NCBI GenBank assembly: GCA_025765615.1
Contig: JAIVFJ010000069.1
Coordinates: forward strand, 88,501-152,500
Source: Zopfochytrium polystomum
Taxonomy: Eukaryota > Chytridiomycota > Chytridiomycetes > Chytridiales > Chytridiaceae
Direction: 5' to 3'
DNA length: 64,000 nucleotides
In this document: in pieces, positions 1 through 11,800 of the stretch
Position numbering within the stretch: the stretch's first letter is position 1
Layout of the letters: every line of letters begins with the position of its first letter
The notes under the pieces: model-generated
Told to the model about the DNA's origin: nothing
The model's input: the letters and a program-made list of their open reading frames with translations, nothing else
Database searches by the model: none
Position numbers and translations under genes: made by a program

Positions 1-2197
1 ACATCGTGGTCCACAATCCAAGCCTTCAGCCCCAGCAAGAGAATACTTGAAAAGTCCATGTGCAGAAGGTGAGCCTGTGCAGGTGCAAGTGGTGGCATAT
101 GAGTCTTGGACATCGCTCTGACATGCGCTTTCACAAGCGGGGACGCCGCCGCCGACGAGAACGTTGTTGAGCTTGATGGAGGTGGTCCTGGTGATGCTAA
201 TACTGCGGAGTCTAGCCTTTCTCTATTTGTTTGAATACTAGGCAATCTGGTTGCAGGCTTTTTCCCTGTGACGTCTCTGTTGTTTGCAGGATACGACAGA
301 GGCCGAGACTTTTCATTTCGCGGAGCCGTTTCTTCCGTACGAGAGAGCACAGGCGCAGAACCTGGAGGATTACTTTGAACCGACGATGGAATGGCTGGAG
401 GATAGTGGTAATGATCGTCCTCGTCATCCGTGTCATCAAATGACTGAACGACTTCATTCGGCCCAACGATGGGTGTAGGACTCACGGAAGGGGCACGTAG
501 CTCTCCAACGTCGTCGAAGTCGCCGTCCAGCTCCCGCTCGAAAAGTTCCAGCTCTTCATCAATGTCCTCTTCAAATTCATTTGAGTCGTCTTCCTCCTCC
601 AGTGGCCCAAGTGCTCCCTCTTCATCGAGTTCAAAGGGAGTTTCGCTCTCAATTTCAGGATAGAATACGGGCTGAACGCTGCTGAGAGACTGATTTTGCA
701 TATTAGAAAATGAGACGTGCTTGTGGTGCGGCCTCAGACCTAGAAGCAGTTAGAAGGTTCGGAAACTAAGGAACACGGTCACTCACCGGTTCTTGCAATT
801 GGAAGCAACGGAGCGGAGAATGCCTTCACTTGCTCCTGGGGGCTCCGAGTATCAATGGGTGTATCCGACTCGTTATCAGACAAAGGCTTCCCATCCGTGG
901 ACGCAACAGACGGTGCCATTCCCCGTAACGCTTCAATCGCTGCTGCTCGGGCGCTTTCAAGCGCAGCTGGTGTGTACCCAATCGATCGACTGTCTGGAGG
1001 AGATACAGGACCAAACACAGTACTTGGACTGGATGACCGAAGCGAGATTTGTTGAAGAGACTGAACGTGACGGGCACTCCTCACACTTTCCCGATCAGCG
1101 GAGATGGTCCGAGACGATGCTGGACCCATAGAAAATGGACGCGCTCGATTCTGCGATAGGTTTCGCACAGGCTGGTGCAATGGGCGGAAGGGGTTGAAGT
1201 CATCCGCAATCGACCCAGGTCCTCTGTCGCGACTTAGAGGGTGATCTGCAGATAGTTCGGTCATTGAAGATGAATCGCTTCCGGCGGCTGCAATTGAGTC
1301 CGGATCGTCGCTGTCTGTCACTTCCCCGCTGGAGTCGCCTGTATCATCAGCTGACGCTTCTCCTTCGTCACTGCTAAGCGCTGCCAAAACGTCAGGGTGA
1401 GGAAATCGGTAGGTTTTTATGATGTGAGCGAGATCAAGCGACATAATGCCGGCTGGGAGCGGTTGCGGGGGTAAGCGGTGGGCGAAGGGCTTATGCTGGT
1501 CGTGCTGCGCAAGCAGTAACGGAGCGATGACTGGAGGCACTGCAGGAACGTGCAAAATGGCAGGGGCCGCAGGGGCGGCGGACGCGGGAGCTTGTTTGAA
1601 GGCATTCATTTCACCGCTGTCGTACGGATTGTCGTTAGCAACGGAGGGAGAGCTTGCCTCGGAGGGTACAGATCGAGAACCCGCGAAGAGCACATTTATG
1701 TTGAGTGTTGCGGGTGTCGGTGGTGGTGCTGGGTCGGAAAAGCCGGTGCTGATGGTGGGCCTGGCAAGGACAATGGAGGCATCACGTGGCGGGTCGTTTT
1801 GTAGGAGAGTGGTTGGGGAATGCAGCCGCCGTACGTCCCCACCAAGGTCGCCGCTCCCACCGCCGCCACCTTGATTGTAAACGTAATTAACACCAGGGCC
1901 GAAGTTAGGATTCATGACGCTTGGATGTGGATTTGGCCAAGGAATAGACCCAGATGGAAACGTGCGCGGCGGAGAAATCGAGGCCTGAGATTGTGGAGGT
2001 GCATGCGCTGAGCCAAACGGTGCGGTAGAGGGAATGCTTGAGGCGAAGGAAGAGAGGGGTAGCGGCTGCATGGGGATAAACGGTGGCGATGCTTTAGGCT
2101 GCTGCAGAGCCTTGATAAGCTGCTCGTGTTGCTGCTGCTGGTGCTCCGGAAGGACCCCCTGAGGCTCCATGGGAGGCATGGCTAAGTTTAGATCCAT
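1..2197 (-). CDS. Large disordered protein, 5' part (3' end outside window)
   Basis: I do not recognise this gene. The frame is open from an ATG at 2197 (starting MDLNLAMPPM) to a donor at 786 (GTGAGT). A 47-nt intron (786-740, branch-like CTAAC, acceptor TTCTAG) restores the frame, and coding continues off the window edge. The upstream frame is open to about 2383 but is proline/arginine-rich and looks like leader. The protein is low complexity: a Q-rich patch near the start, Pro/Ser/Ala-rich stretches, a Gly run, acidic Ser/Asp patches, then a strongly acidic stretch (about 660-500). Just after the intron it reads HHKHVSFSN, which fits the RVxF consensus for protein phosphatase 1 docking. 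No catalytic domain is visible. A scaffold or regulatory role is only an inference. Confidence 0.65.
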
Positions 2198-5015
2198 GTT
2201 CGGCGAAATCGGGAAGGCGTAAAAGGAGTGCGCGCGGCCCACTGCGCTAAGAGCAAGGCCCAGCCACCGCTGCTTGACTACCAGCGGAGAAGGATGCGTT
2301 GGGCAACGGAGAGCAAGGGCCTGCGACGTTGGTCGGGCAAAGCGTGGCGGCGGCGGAGGCGGCGACGGCTGGATGACGCACACGGCGCGCGAGATGAGAA
2401 AAAATTTTTGTTGATTTTATTTTTGTCTTGCCTGTTTGGGAACGATGGATGAGCAATTAAATTATTGCACAAGCAAGTAGCTTAGGTGCGTCGCGTTGGG
2501 CGAGGTGCAAAGCTATTAAGTGACTTGTGAGATCTTCTTTTTGGATCTGGTCATAGCGTCTAGTGTAGGGGGATCTACAACTGAACTCTACCTCACACAT
2601 TGTGACTACTACCTAACGATCTGGATGCGGTGCTCACTGGAGTAGAAGGAATGTGGCATCCATATCTACATCCATCCCTCAGGATAGGAAACTCATCCTT
2701 TCGTTCTATGAACGGACGACAGCACACAAGTTTATTTATCAGCATGTGGCGTTGTCCAGCTCTGAAGAGTAATCATACTGCCCTCACAGGTTTGTTTGCA
2801 GCGAGGTCTGGCGTAACGCCAGCACTTCATGACTGCAGAGAGTCCAACCTGATGAAGGGTGGCTCAGGCTTTGTTATAGGAGGTTCATATGGTTGGAGAA
2901 GGGTCAGAAGAAAAGAAATCTAATTTCTTATGAGGCTGCTTCTTCGGAGGGCAGCTATTTTTATGGAGTGTGGCATTAGGGAAGAAAGAAATAGAAAGAA
3001 GGAAGAAAGGAAGAAAAATGTTTGAAGAAAAATGAAAGGAAGGAAGAATAAAAAATTAACGACAAGGTAACACTGCAAAGGAAGGAAAGATAAAGATATG
3101 ATGCATTTACAAGATTAGGTTAACTGATAAACAAGAGGGCTCTCAAGATACTCAGTCCCTAATTGTAACTCAAGAGCCAAAGGGAGCTCTTTTCACTATC
3201 AAAGATAGGGAAAGGGAACTTGATGGTTAGTCTGAATAATTAGTCTACATAATAGAAAAATTTAGAAAAATTTTAGGAATGACTGAAATCGATCCCTCTT
3301 TCAGATAAGGTCACATGTCGTAAAAAAATGTATGACATGTTATATGTTGCATAGTAAAGGAAGAGCTTGTTGAGAACCTAAACTATGGCCAACACTTTAT
3401 GTGAGATACTTGAGAATCTCATAGACCATCCAGCTGGGCTATTTATATGTCTGGTGGATTGGTTTATGTACAGGGGTATCAAGTGTCATGCGAGTGCGAA
3501 GCAATTGACTGACATTCAAGTCGGGCAATTTATATCTGGAGAATTTGTCCCTTATGTCACCAACTGTGGTGACTTCTGTGACTAGGCTGTAAACAGAGCT
3601 GTCACCAGGACAAATGGAGTTGTGAGGAACAGACATAATAGTACACTAGTTAGTTCGCGCTGTGCGCACTTTGAGTGCCAGGGCTCAAGTCCCCACTGGT
3701 GTTCTGCGTTTGCTCAATGTTAAGCACACCTTTTTAGAAAGTTCGCGGAGGGGCCTTAGCTTCCTTGTTGTAACGACAACTTGACAACAAACTTCAGATC
3801 TGTCATCTAACACCCTTACCACGTTAAGACTGATCACCAGAATCATGGTACTTTTGTTGGAAGAGTAGATGCCTCTGTGAAATCGTCAGTGGGGCAAAGA
3901 AGGTGGCTGCCTGGGAAGAGTCAATCCATCCCCGAGCGCACAGTTCCGCAGCGAGTGTGGAATTGTTATGGCCAAACTTCCACATTCGACATGGTTCAGA
4001 ATTTGCAATAGAGGGCGCTGAGGAAGACTCCTGTTTACTGGAGCGTTGGGGTTCAAATCGATATGCCGATACCGACAATTATTGCGACATTCATGTCACG
4101 AAATGGTTTCCTATTTCCGACCAGCAACAGCGCAAAAAAGAGAATTTTCAGCATTATCACGACAAAAAAATACAATAACTGGTACCAAAAAAGTGTTTTA
4201 CTAACGGCATGGGTATTCCGTTGCCACTGCACAAAGCGACACGAAAACGATAGGAGGCCTGTTGTCAAGATATCATATCAATCTGACACCTTACTGGAGC
4301 TGCCACCAGGCAGTTCAGAACACGGAAAATAGGAGAAGCAGAATAACAGCCAATGGACCAAAATGATTGGTAAAAACGCCCTGCACACTACTCAATGTGT
4401 TTGAGGTTTCTGGGTTGAAAGCGATATGGACTAACGTTTCAAATTGATACGATGTCGCGATATTAGGGTGTCGATCCGGGTTCAATGTCGTACTGATTAG
4501 CGCAGCGGTAACCGCCAACAGTTATTGGGTCGAGGTCAATGCTCGCCGGTATATTATTAAACCACATCTGGTAACCAATTTTCTCGCGATACGCCACTGC
4601 AATATAGTCAAAAATAACGTGATTTGCCGGCATTATTTATCGGGCTTGGGTTTATGGCGATAGAATATCGTAGCAATATCGCGTATCGCCATATCGATTT
4701 GAAAACTTAATGTGGACCACACATTTAGCGCAGTGTAAGAGGAGAGCATAACTGGTTGGTGTAAGCTCAAATGAAGAAGAAGTAGATACAGACTGGTCCG
4801 GTCGCAGTATCATTGAACAAAAGCATGCTTGCATCAATATCCCTAGCTGCTCCTTTACGCTTGTAATAAAAGTCGAATCCACGAGAATTATCAAAGCTGC
4901 AAAGAAACTGGCCATACTCACTTGACCTGCAAAGATAATCGCGATTCTATAACGAGGCTATCTTACGGAGAAAGGTCCAACTCCAACATCCTTCGCATGG
5001 CAAATAAGTTACTAG
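2198..5015. other. Intergenic, AT-rich, repeat-derived
   Basis: No convincing gene. All open frames are short and lack family features. It holds the leader region of the minus-strand gene (2198-2450), A/G-rich simple sequence around 2980-3060, a tRNA-like remnant near 3645-3705, and a B-box-like GGGGTTCAAATC near 4045. Confidence 0.6.
3645..3705 (+). repeat. tRNA-like / SINE-like remnant
   Basis: A TAGTTAGTTCGCGC block resembles a pol III A box. About 30 nt later GGGCTCAAGTCCCC resembles a B box with a T-stem. A complete cloverleaf cannot be drawn, so this is a tRNA-derived remnant or SINE head, not a functional tRNA. Confidence 0.35.
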
Positions 5016-5430
5016 TGTCAGGCGGAACTGACTGGTTAGCAGCAAGAGGCACAAGACGGACCCGAACCTATTGTGACTGTCAGTTATTGTTCTCATGATG
5101 CCCATGGGAGAGCAAGCCACTGCCAATGCAGACCTGGGTGCTGGCTTGTGCTGTTGACAAATTCTCCAAGTATTAAGTGAAACGGAAAACCCAGTGTCAA
5201 CAGTTTTCCTCCTCCTCTGCTCAAGCAGATAATATAGGAGAGGTTTTTACCCTGTGCCGGCCACGCTTGCCTAGCATCTATTACAGTGTGCATATCAGCA
5301 TTATGTATCAATTATTCATAACAGAGTTTTTTCCTCTTTCTCTTGAAGTTGGGGAGAAGGACCACCCACAAACACACATCTCCACTTCATTCACTCCTTC
5401 CACTCACTCACTCAGAGTAGACTGTTTACA
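5016..5430 (+). repeat. Solo LTR, family B, copy 1
   Basis: This 415-bp segment starts TGTCAGGCGG and ends CTGTTTACA (TG...CA ends). It is nearly identical, in inverted orientation, to 16385-16795: I count two substitutions and one 4-bp difference in a CACT repeat. The flanks (ACTAG before, GCCTC after) do not form a target duplication, unlike copy 2. No internal retrotransposon sequence is visible on either side. Confidence 0.8.
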
Positions 5431-6262
5431 GCCTCTAAATCCTCACCCTGGGCTATGGGTGGCAAATAGAGCAATGACCTAAATACCAATCCTGAAAAGT
5501 GAAAAAGGGTAAAAAGGAGATGTCTAGGGGCCACTAGACAGGACAATGTATTTGGAGTCTTAAGAAGCCCAAGAAACACAAAGAAACTCTCTTACTACAC
5601 ACAAAGAGAAGACTCTCGCACTCAGACCAAAGGCAACTGTGAAAAGGAGGCACACTAACAAAGAATGTGCAGGGTTCTCTGGTCCATGACACAGAGTAGG
5701 CCCAATGGGAGGCAAAGCCAAAGCCAAAAGGGACTGGGAAATCCGGTAAGAATGCTGGAGGCACAAGAGGCAGCAAGCTCCAGGGAGCAGCGCTAATTGC
5801 AGCACTCCAATCCAACTGAAGAAGACAAGAGAGAGTGAGGAGGAAAGTGGCCAGATCCCAGTCTGTTGGAGCCACCACCATGGAGTAAGGCTCCCTCTTG
5901 GTCAGAGACAAGCCCTAAGTTGGAGGGGGTTCGACACAGAGGGCAAACACAAGGAACAGTTAGTGTGCAGAGGTGTCTGCGGAATTAAATCAGAAGTGTT
6001 TTTCCACTGAACAAAACCAGACACAGCTTGTCTCACTCCCAAGAGAGTGTTATGAATCACCCTCTGGAACCACTGGAACCTTCAAGAACCTTCCTTCATG
6101 GAACCTTGTGGAACCTAATGGAATCTTCTTTTCTTTCCTGACTTGTCTTGTTGTTGTCATTGGTATCATTGATATCATTGTATTACCAATTGTTCGTTCT
6201 GGAACTTTCTTTGAGTCTTGACAAGGAAGACTCTCAAAAGGTACATAAGCAGCATGCAGAAA

Positions 6263-6355
6263 TGGTGAGGTGCACTGGGGCTTGAACCCAGCACACTGCC
6301 ATGATGACCAAGGGGATATCAGATTCCTAATCTCATGGGCCATTGAGCTATTGAG
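6263..6355 (-). repeat. tRNA-like / SINE-like remnant
   Basis: On the minus strand TAGCTCAATGGCCC resembles an A box. About 45 nt later CTGGGTTCAAGCCCCAG forms a perfect 5-bp T-stem with a TTCAAGC loop, ending ...CACCA. The acceptor arms do not pair and the middle is too long, so this is a pseudo-tRNA or SINE head. Confidence 0.45.
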
Positions 6356-7006
6356 GTCTCTTTAAAAGCTCTTCCTTGACTAGTTCATTGGTTTTACCTT
6401 TACGTATAGTGGCCCCCCCATCAATTACAAACAACCACTCTATTCCTATGTTTGAATACTTATTCTTACTTTCAAAAGTAACTCAGTGCTGATGCCCCGC
6501 ATCAAAAAGAGCATCTGGTGTTCCTTGTGCTGAATGGGCCTAAGCACAAGGCACACACCCTTTATTTCGTCTTATTTTTACTCATTTTCTCTTATTTTCC
6601 CTTTTTCCCACCTTTCAAGCCTCTGTCCCTGCACTGATGTGGCCTCCCAGCCCTCAATTTCAGCCCATCTCAAATATGAGGCAGGAGAGACACTGGGTGG
6701 AGGGGGGTGTGGCTGAAAGATGATTCATTCTTACAAATTGTTCTTTTCTTTCATTTTCTCCTTTTTACTATCTTTTGTCTTTTTCTTCTTTTTCTTCCTC
6801 CTTCTTTCTTTCTCCCTCTGATCCCCATAAATACTGCCCCTTTCCCCCCTTCTTCTCTTCAATAATAACTCTCAACTCAAAACAATCAATAAGACTCCCC
6901 CTTGGGCAGCCCCTGTTTGACTAGTTGCGTCCCTCATATCTCCTTTCAGGGTGTTGTAAGGTGAGTGCCTCCCCAAAAGACCATGTGTGTGGTGGATAGG
7001 AGATCC

Positions 7007-7230
7007 CCCTGGCAAGTGCAGAGTAGGCCAAGCAGGGTGGATTGGAAGTCCTCTTTGGCCAGAGCCCCCAGACCAAGCAAGTAGAGGTAGCATTCCCCCA
7101 GGCAAGTGCAGAGTAGGCCAAGCTGTGTGAGTGCCCCCTCCCCAAAGCAAGAGTGTGTGAAGACCAAGTTGGGTTGGGTCTACTGAGATGAGAACTTAGA
7201 GAGGCTAGTGCAGAGTGGGCCAAGCTTTCT
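7007..7230 (+). repeat. Irregular short repeat cluster
   Basis: The unit GGCAAGTGCAGAGTAGGCC (followed by AAGC) occurs at about 7011-7033 and again at about 7098-7121. A degenerate copy (CTAGTGCAGAGTGGGCCAAGC) lies at about 7205-7226. Spacing is about 87 and 105 bp. The origin is unknown. Confidence 0.6.
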
Positions 7231-8052
7231 TTGTTACTTACAGTAATCTGCCATTGCACCCCTCTTTTGAGCACAACTTCAACATCAGGTTCTTCCCTCT
7301 TCAAGTCAAGCCTGTCTCATCTTCCACATCAAGTTGGTATGTTGGATACCATCCCGTCCTGTATGGGCGCTCCAGGGCTTAACCCTGTCATCTCATGCCT
7401 ATGGCACCCATGATTCATTCATGTGGAGACTTGTCTCTGTATGTTTGTCCATGGCTGTTATGGCACTCATGAGTCAGCTATGACTCGTGACAGTTATTGA
7501 TTGGTATATCTGTGCTTTCAGAGAGTAGTATTAGCACCAACACCAGGGTACTGCCCTTAGAACCAGGAGTTCTCCATCTTTGATGACTTGTCCTTTCCCC
7601 ACATATCCACTAGACTATGGGATGAGCCTTCAGAGATGTAGAGGATCTCATAGGGACTCCAACCTCCTGTCACCAACCAGGGGACTGCCACCCTCAGCTC
7701 ATACACACAGTCAGGAAGAAAGAGGCACGCAAGGAAACTTTAGGCACAGGTGTGAGACTACACCAAGGTCTCAGTGATAAAGTCTAGGATTTTATTCGCA
7801 AAAACAAGCGTACCTGTCATAAAACTGCAAGGATCAGGACCCCTATTATTGCTCCTGGTTCTTTAGTTTCCAAGGCGTTATCAAAGTGTATTTGCGGCTA
7901 ACCCGTCTTTATTATTGGGTCTGCTTTTACTACTTTCGTCTTAACAGTTTCCGTTGCACCAGGGTTTTCTCAACATATTTTCTTTTTCGGTGACTAACGG
8001 AGACTGCCCGACTGCCTAGGGATGGGGTGCCTGACAGGCCGTACCCCAAGCC

Positions 8053-8841
8053 TGTTGGAGTTTGCACACATTACCTACACCTTTTAAGATCCTCTGACCT
8101 GTCTTCAAGAGAAACGATAAGTTAAGATGGCATAGGGACTGATCCAAGTGTCATCTACACTTTCTCAATCTCTGACACTGTACGAGTGCTTAGAGGTGGT
8201 TTCAATCCCCAGTCTGGGTAGACCACATCAGTGTGCTTCACTCTTGCAATTTGATAGAAATGATTATAGGAGCTTGACAGGGAGCCTGACTTACTTCTTT
8301 GCACACATAACTCCATGGAAGTTCTGGCCAAATCAGCGTGATGCAACAATGATGTCATGCCTGCCTCCTGACTCCTCAAAGTCTAAACTCTATCTCTCAG
8401 AGCTAAAAGACTATCACCAAAGTCTGATTCCTGAGCCCACCTGCAGTATAAAAGGGGGAGCCCCAGCAGCTCCAGAGAAGCATCATCCCAGATCCCGATC
8501 ACATCTGCCTGCTCTCTCTCTACCCTCGAATACAACAAACAAAAACCATTATTCTTATCTGAGTCAACATACCCTCTACCTTGACCTGCGAAGCTCTTCA
8601 AGTTCTACCTCAGGTCGATACCTCGTTCGTATAAGGCGCTTCGCTCTTACAAGAAAAGGGTGTGCTCTGCACTCTAAACAAGACCAATCTGTCTGAGAGC
8701 ATCGGCTCTCCATCTACTTTGGCAACAAAGGGCGCTTCGCTCTTAACAAGAGAAGGGCTCACGCTCTAAACAAGCTTTATCGCTCCACGCCGACTCAAGT
8801 CTGTTGGTGCCCTTCTGACACGCCAGGCGCAATCACCAACA
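8053..8841 (+). repeat. 5' LTR of copia element 1
   Basis: 789 bp, TGTTGG...CCAACA, matching 14137-14925 at an offset of 6084. A TATAAAA box lies at 8447-8453 and is the likely promoter of the genomic RNA. The frame open across 8148-8696 recurs in the other LTR and is not treated as a gene. Confidence 0.95.
8447..8453 (+). promoter_or_regulatory. TATA box in the 5' LTR
   Basis: TATAAAA followed by a G-run, about 395 bp before the LTR end. The same motif is at 14531-14537 in the 3' LTR. Confidence 0.6.
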
Positions 8842-8849
8842 CAAAGAAG

Positions 8850-11800
8850 ATGGCAAGTGCAAACCCCATTCGTTTTTCCGGTGTGTCCTACACGGCGTGG
8901 ACGCGTCATCGCGACACTGTCATCCTCGAGCATCTTCGATCTCTCGGTGCAGATGAATTCTTGGCTGTGAACTCTCTTGCTCCAACCATTGCCATATTCA
9001 TGAGTCGCATCATGGGTTATCGAGCACCTGCAAAACCTGCTGTCCTCCCTGCTGAGGCAACAGACGCGCAGAAGGCAGCACACACTGCTGCTATGCAAAC
9101 CTTCAATGCCGCACTTGTGGACTATAATGGACTCGTTGCAAAGACTCGGCGAGACTACACTGCACACAAGCAACTACACTCCAAAGCACTTGCAGGCTTC
9201 AACGCCTGCTGCCGCCAGGAGGACGTTGACCACCTTGAGAGGGAAAAGATCAATACTGTCCATGAACGACTTGTGTGGCTGAATACATATTATGCTGCAA
9301 ACGACCACAACGGTGCTGAAGGTTTCAAATGGGTTTCTACACTCATGAGCCTGCAGAAGCCATCAGGTCATGTCGCAGAACGTAAATGGTTCTCCACAAT
9401 CCAGCTCATCTGCAGTGACTATGAGAAATACTTCACGTGCACAACAGCAGGATGCGAAGGAGCGAAAAACAGTTTCCTGTCACTCGTACCTTATGCAATC
9501 TACAAATCCTTGCCTAGTGCCGATGAGTTCAACTCTGTACGCCTGCGATTGCAACTTGGTCACCGAGCAGGAGGCTATGATTCAAAGGCTGCAGTTCTGG
9601 ACGATGTCCAAGCTGCTCACATTCTTTACCAGCAAGCTCACGACGGAAAGGAGAAAGCATCGTCTGCGCAAGCAACGAAGCGAAAGGCGCCAGCCGCTGA
9701 CACTCCAACCTCGAAGAAGGTTTCGCTGGAGAAAGATAAGCCTATTGGTCAAGGAGGGACATGCAAGATCCATGGTCGCTGGGTTGAGCACACACCAGAC
9801 AAATGCCTTACTGCAGCCAAACGCGCAGCTGCCGCAGCAGCAAAAACGGAAAAATTCTCCGACACAAAAGCACATGCTGCTAACGTGAAAGGAAAACAAC
9901 CAGATGAGGGGGGAGCCAAGGCCAAAACTGATAAAGCCAATCAGGCTAAGGTTTTAGACTTTGAAAGCTTATCTGATTTAAGCTCTGAAAGCTTATCAGT
10001 CAAAAGTTTAAAGTTTAATTCCAAAAGTCTAAAGGTTAATCAGCGAAAGCCTAAATCAAAAGTCAAAATCTTCAGAAGCACTTCAAACATAAATGAGGTG
10101 TTGGATGAGGAGATGACTGAGACTCCTTCTACAACTGTGCACATACTTGAGAGCCCTGCCCCAACCACTGCGCACACGGGCAAGCCTTCAAACCCTGACT
10201 CGGACACCACGTGGCTTACAAACCTTACTCTCGACTTTGGGAAGATGGATACAGGGGAGCAAGCAAACGAGGCCCTTGAGGACTCCGGCGCGCTTGACCA
10301 GTTTCTTTCCGATAGGGCACTCTCTGCCCGAGACATTTGGTGGGCTAGGCCAGAAACCCCGATTCTTATACACAGTCGCACACCGTCACCTCCAATCACC
10401 GTCACAACAACTCTCTCTGACTTCTCAGAGGATGAACTTTTCAGTGGCGACGAGGAGGAGATATATCAAGCACTTCCAAACAGTCCACACAGCGAACACT
10501 GTGGAATTGCCAACGACAACGCTGCTATTGCCTCAGAATGCATCTACGAAGCAATTCTTGATTCAGGTGCCACAACAACAATGTCACCTATTCTCGCACT
10601 TTTCAGCAATCTGCAACCTTGTAGTCGTCTAATACAAACGGCCGAAGGAGCATACACACCAGCCGCTGGTGTCGGGGATTTTTATCTTCGGGCTGGTGAC
10701 TTCACAACCGTCTTGCAGAACTCGTACTACGTACCCGACTTCTCAGACACCCTGGTTTCCATCAACCATCTCCTGGACACGACGGGGGGAAATCTGATCT
10801 TCCAGCCAGACTCTGCCATTCTCCTCTTGGGGAACTCAGAATACGTTCTTGGCGAAAAATTCAACAGAATGTACCACGTCACCCTGCAGCTCCCTGGCTC
10901 GAACGCCAATACATGGGAGGGGGATGCAGATACGGAATACGCCTATACGAGGGACGCCTCTGAAGGTAAACTTCCAAACTTCTCTTCACAACTCAGTAAG
11001 GGGCGACGCATTGCTTACCCCACTGTCTCTACTTCCACGCAGACTGACACGGCATCAAGTTCTGCGCAAAAATTGCATCGCCGCTATGGGCATCTTGCAT
11101 TGGGAATTATTGGCAATACTTTGCAGTTTGTGAATAAAGGGAAGAATATTATCATACCAAACGCACTTCGTTACCCCTGTATAACTTGTGATTTTGGGAA
11201 GATAAGGGCCAAGCCAATTTACTCGACAGACAATACGAGCACGGAAGTACTCTCTCGGTTACACACCGACCTTGTCCAGATGCCGGTCCAGGGCAGAAGG
11301 AGAGAGAAGTTCTGGCAGATAGTCGTCGATGAATTCTCTCGATGGATAGACATAGAATTCTTGACGTCGAAGAAGCAAGCACCTGAACGCTTCAAGAGAA
11401 CTGTGGAACGCTTTGAGCTACAACACAGTAAAAAGGTAGCTGCTATCCGCTGTGACGGTGGTGAACTTTACTCAGTGAACTCCTTCAAAGTTTGGGCATC
11501 CCAGCGAAGTCCACCCATCATGCTTGAACCCAGTCCTCCTTACACCAAGGAATTCAATGGACTGGTAGAACGGCAGATTGGAATAATAAAGGAGATGTCA
11601 GCGTGCATGTTACTGGAGTCGCGACTTCCGCACTCATTTCTACCCTATGCCCTGTGCTATGCGGCATACATCAAAAACAGAGTTCTTCACAAAACCACAA
11701 AAGCTATACCCTACCAACGCTGGTTTGGCTCATTTCCTACACTCAACCATCTACGCACATTTGGTTGTTTGGCGATATTCAAAACGCCTAAGGAAAAACG

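Larger units (their letters stand above)
5431..8052. other. Intergenic, repeat-derived
   Basis: No gene is supported. It contains a tRNA-like remnant on the minus strand (about 6263-6355), a short degenerate repeat cluster (7007-7230) and pyrimidine-rich runs (6725-6830). It ends at the target-site duplication of the copia element. Confidence 0.6.

Noticed and set aside
7007..7230. CRISPR-like array
   Set aside because: Too few, degenerate and unevenly spaced copies in a eukaryotic context.
8148..8696. 182-codon open frame inside the 5' LTR (repeated at 14232-14780)
   Set aside because: It lies wholly in the LTR, contains the TATA box and repeats only because the LTR repeats; no family features.
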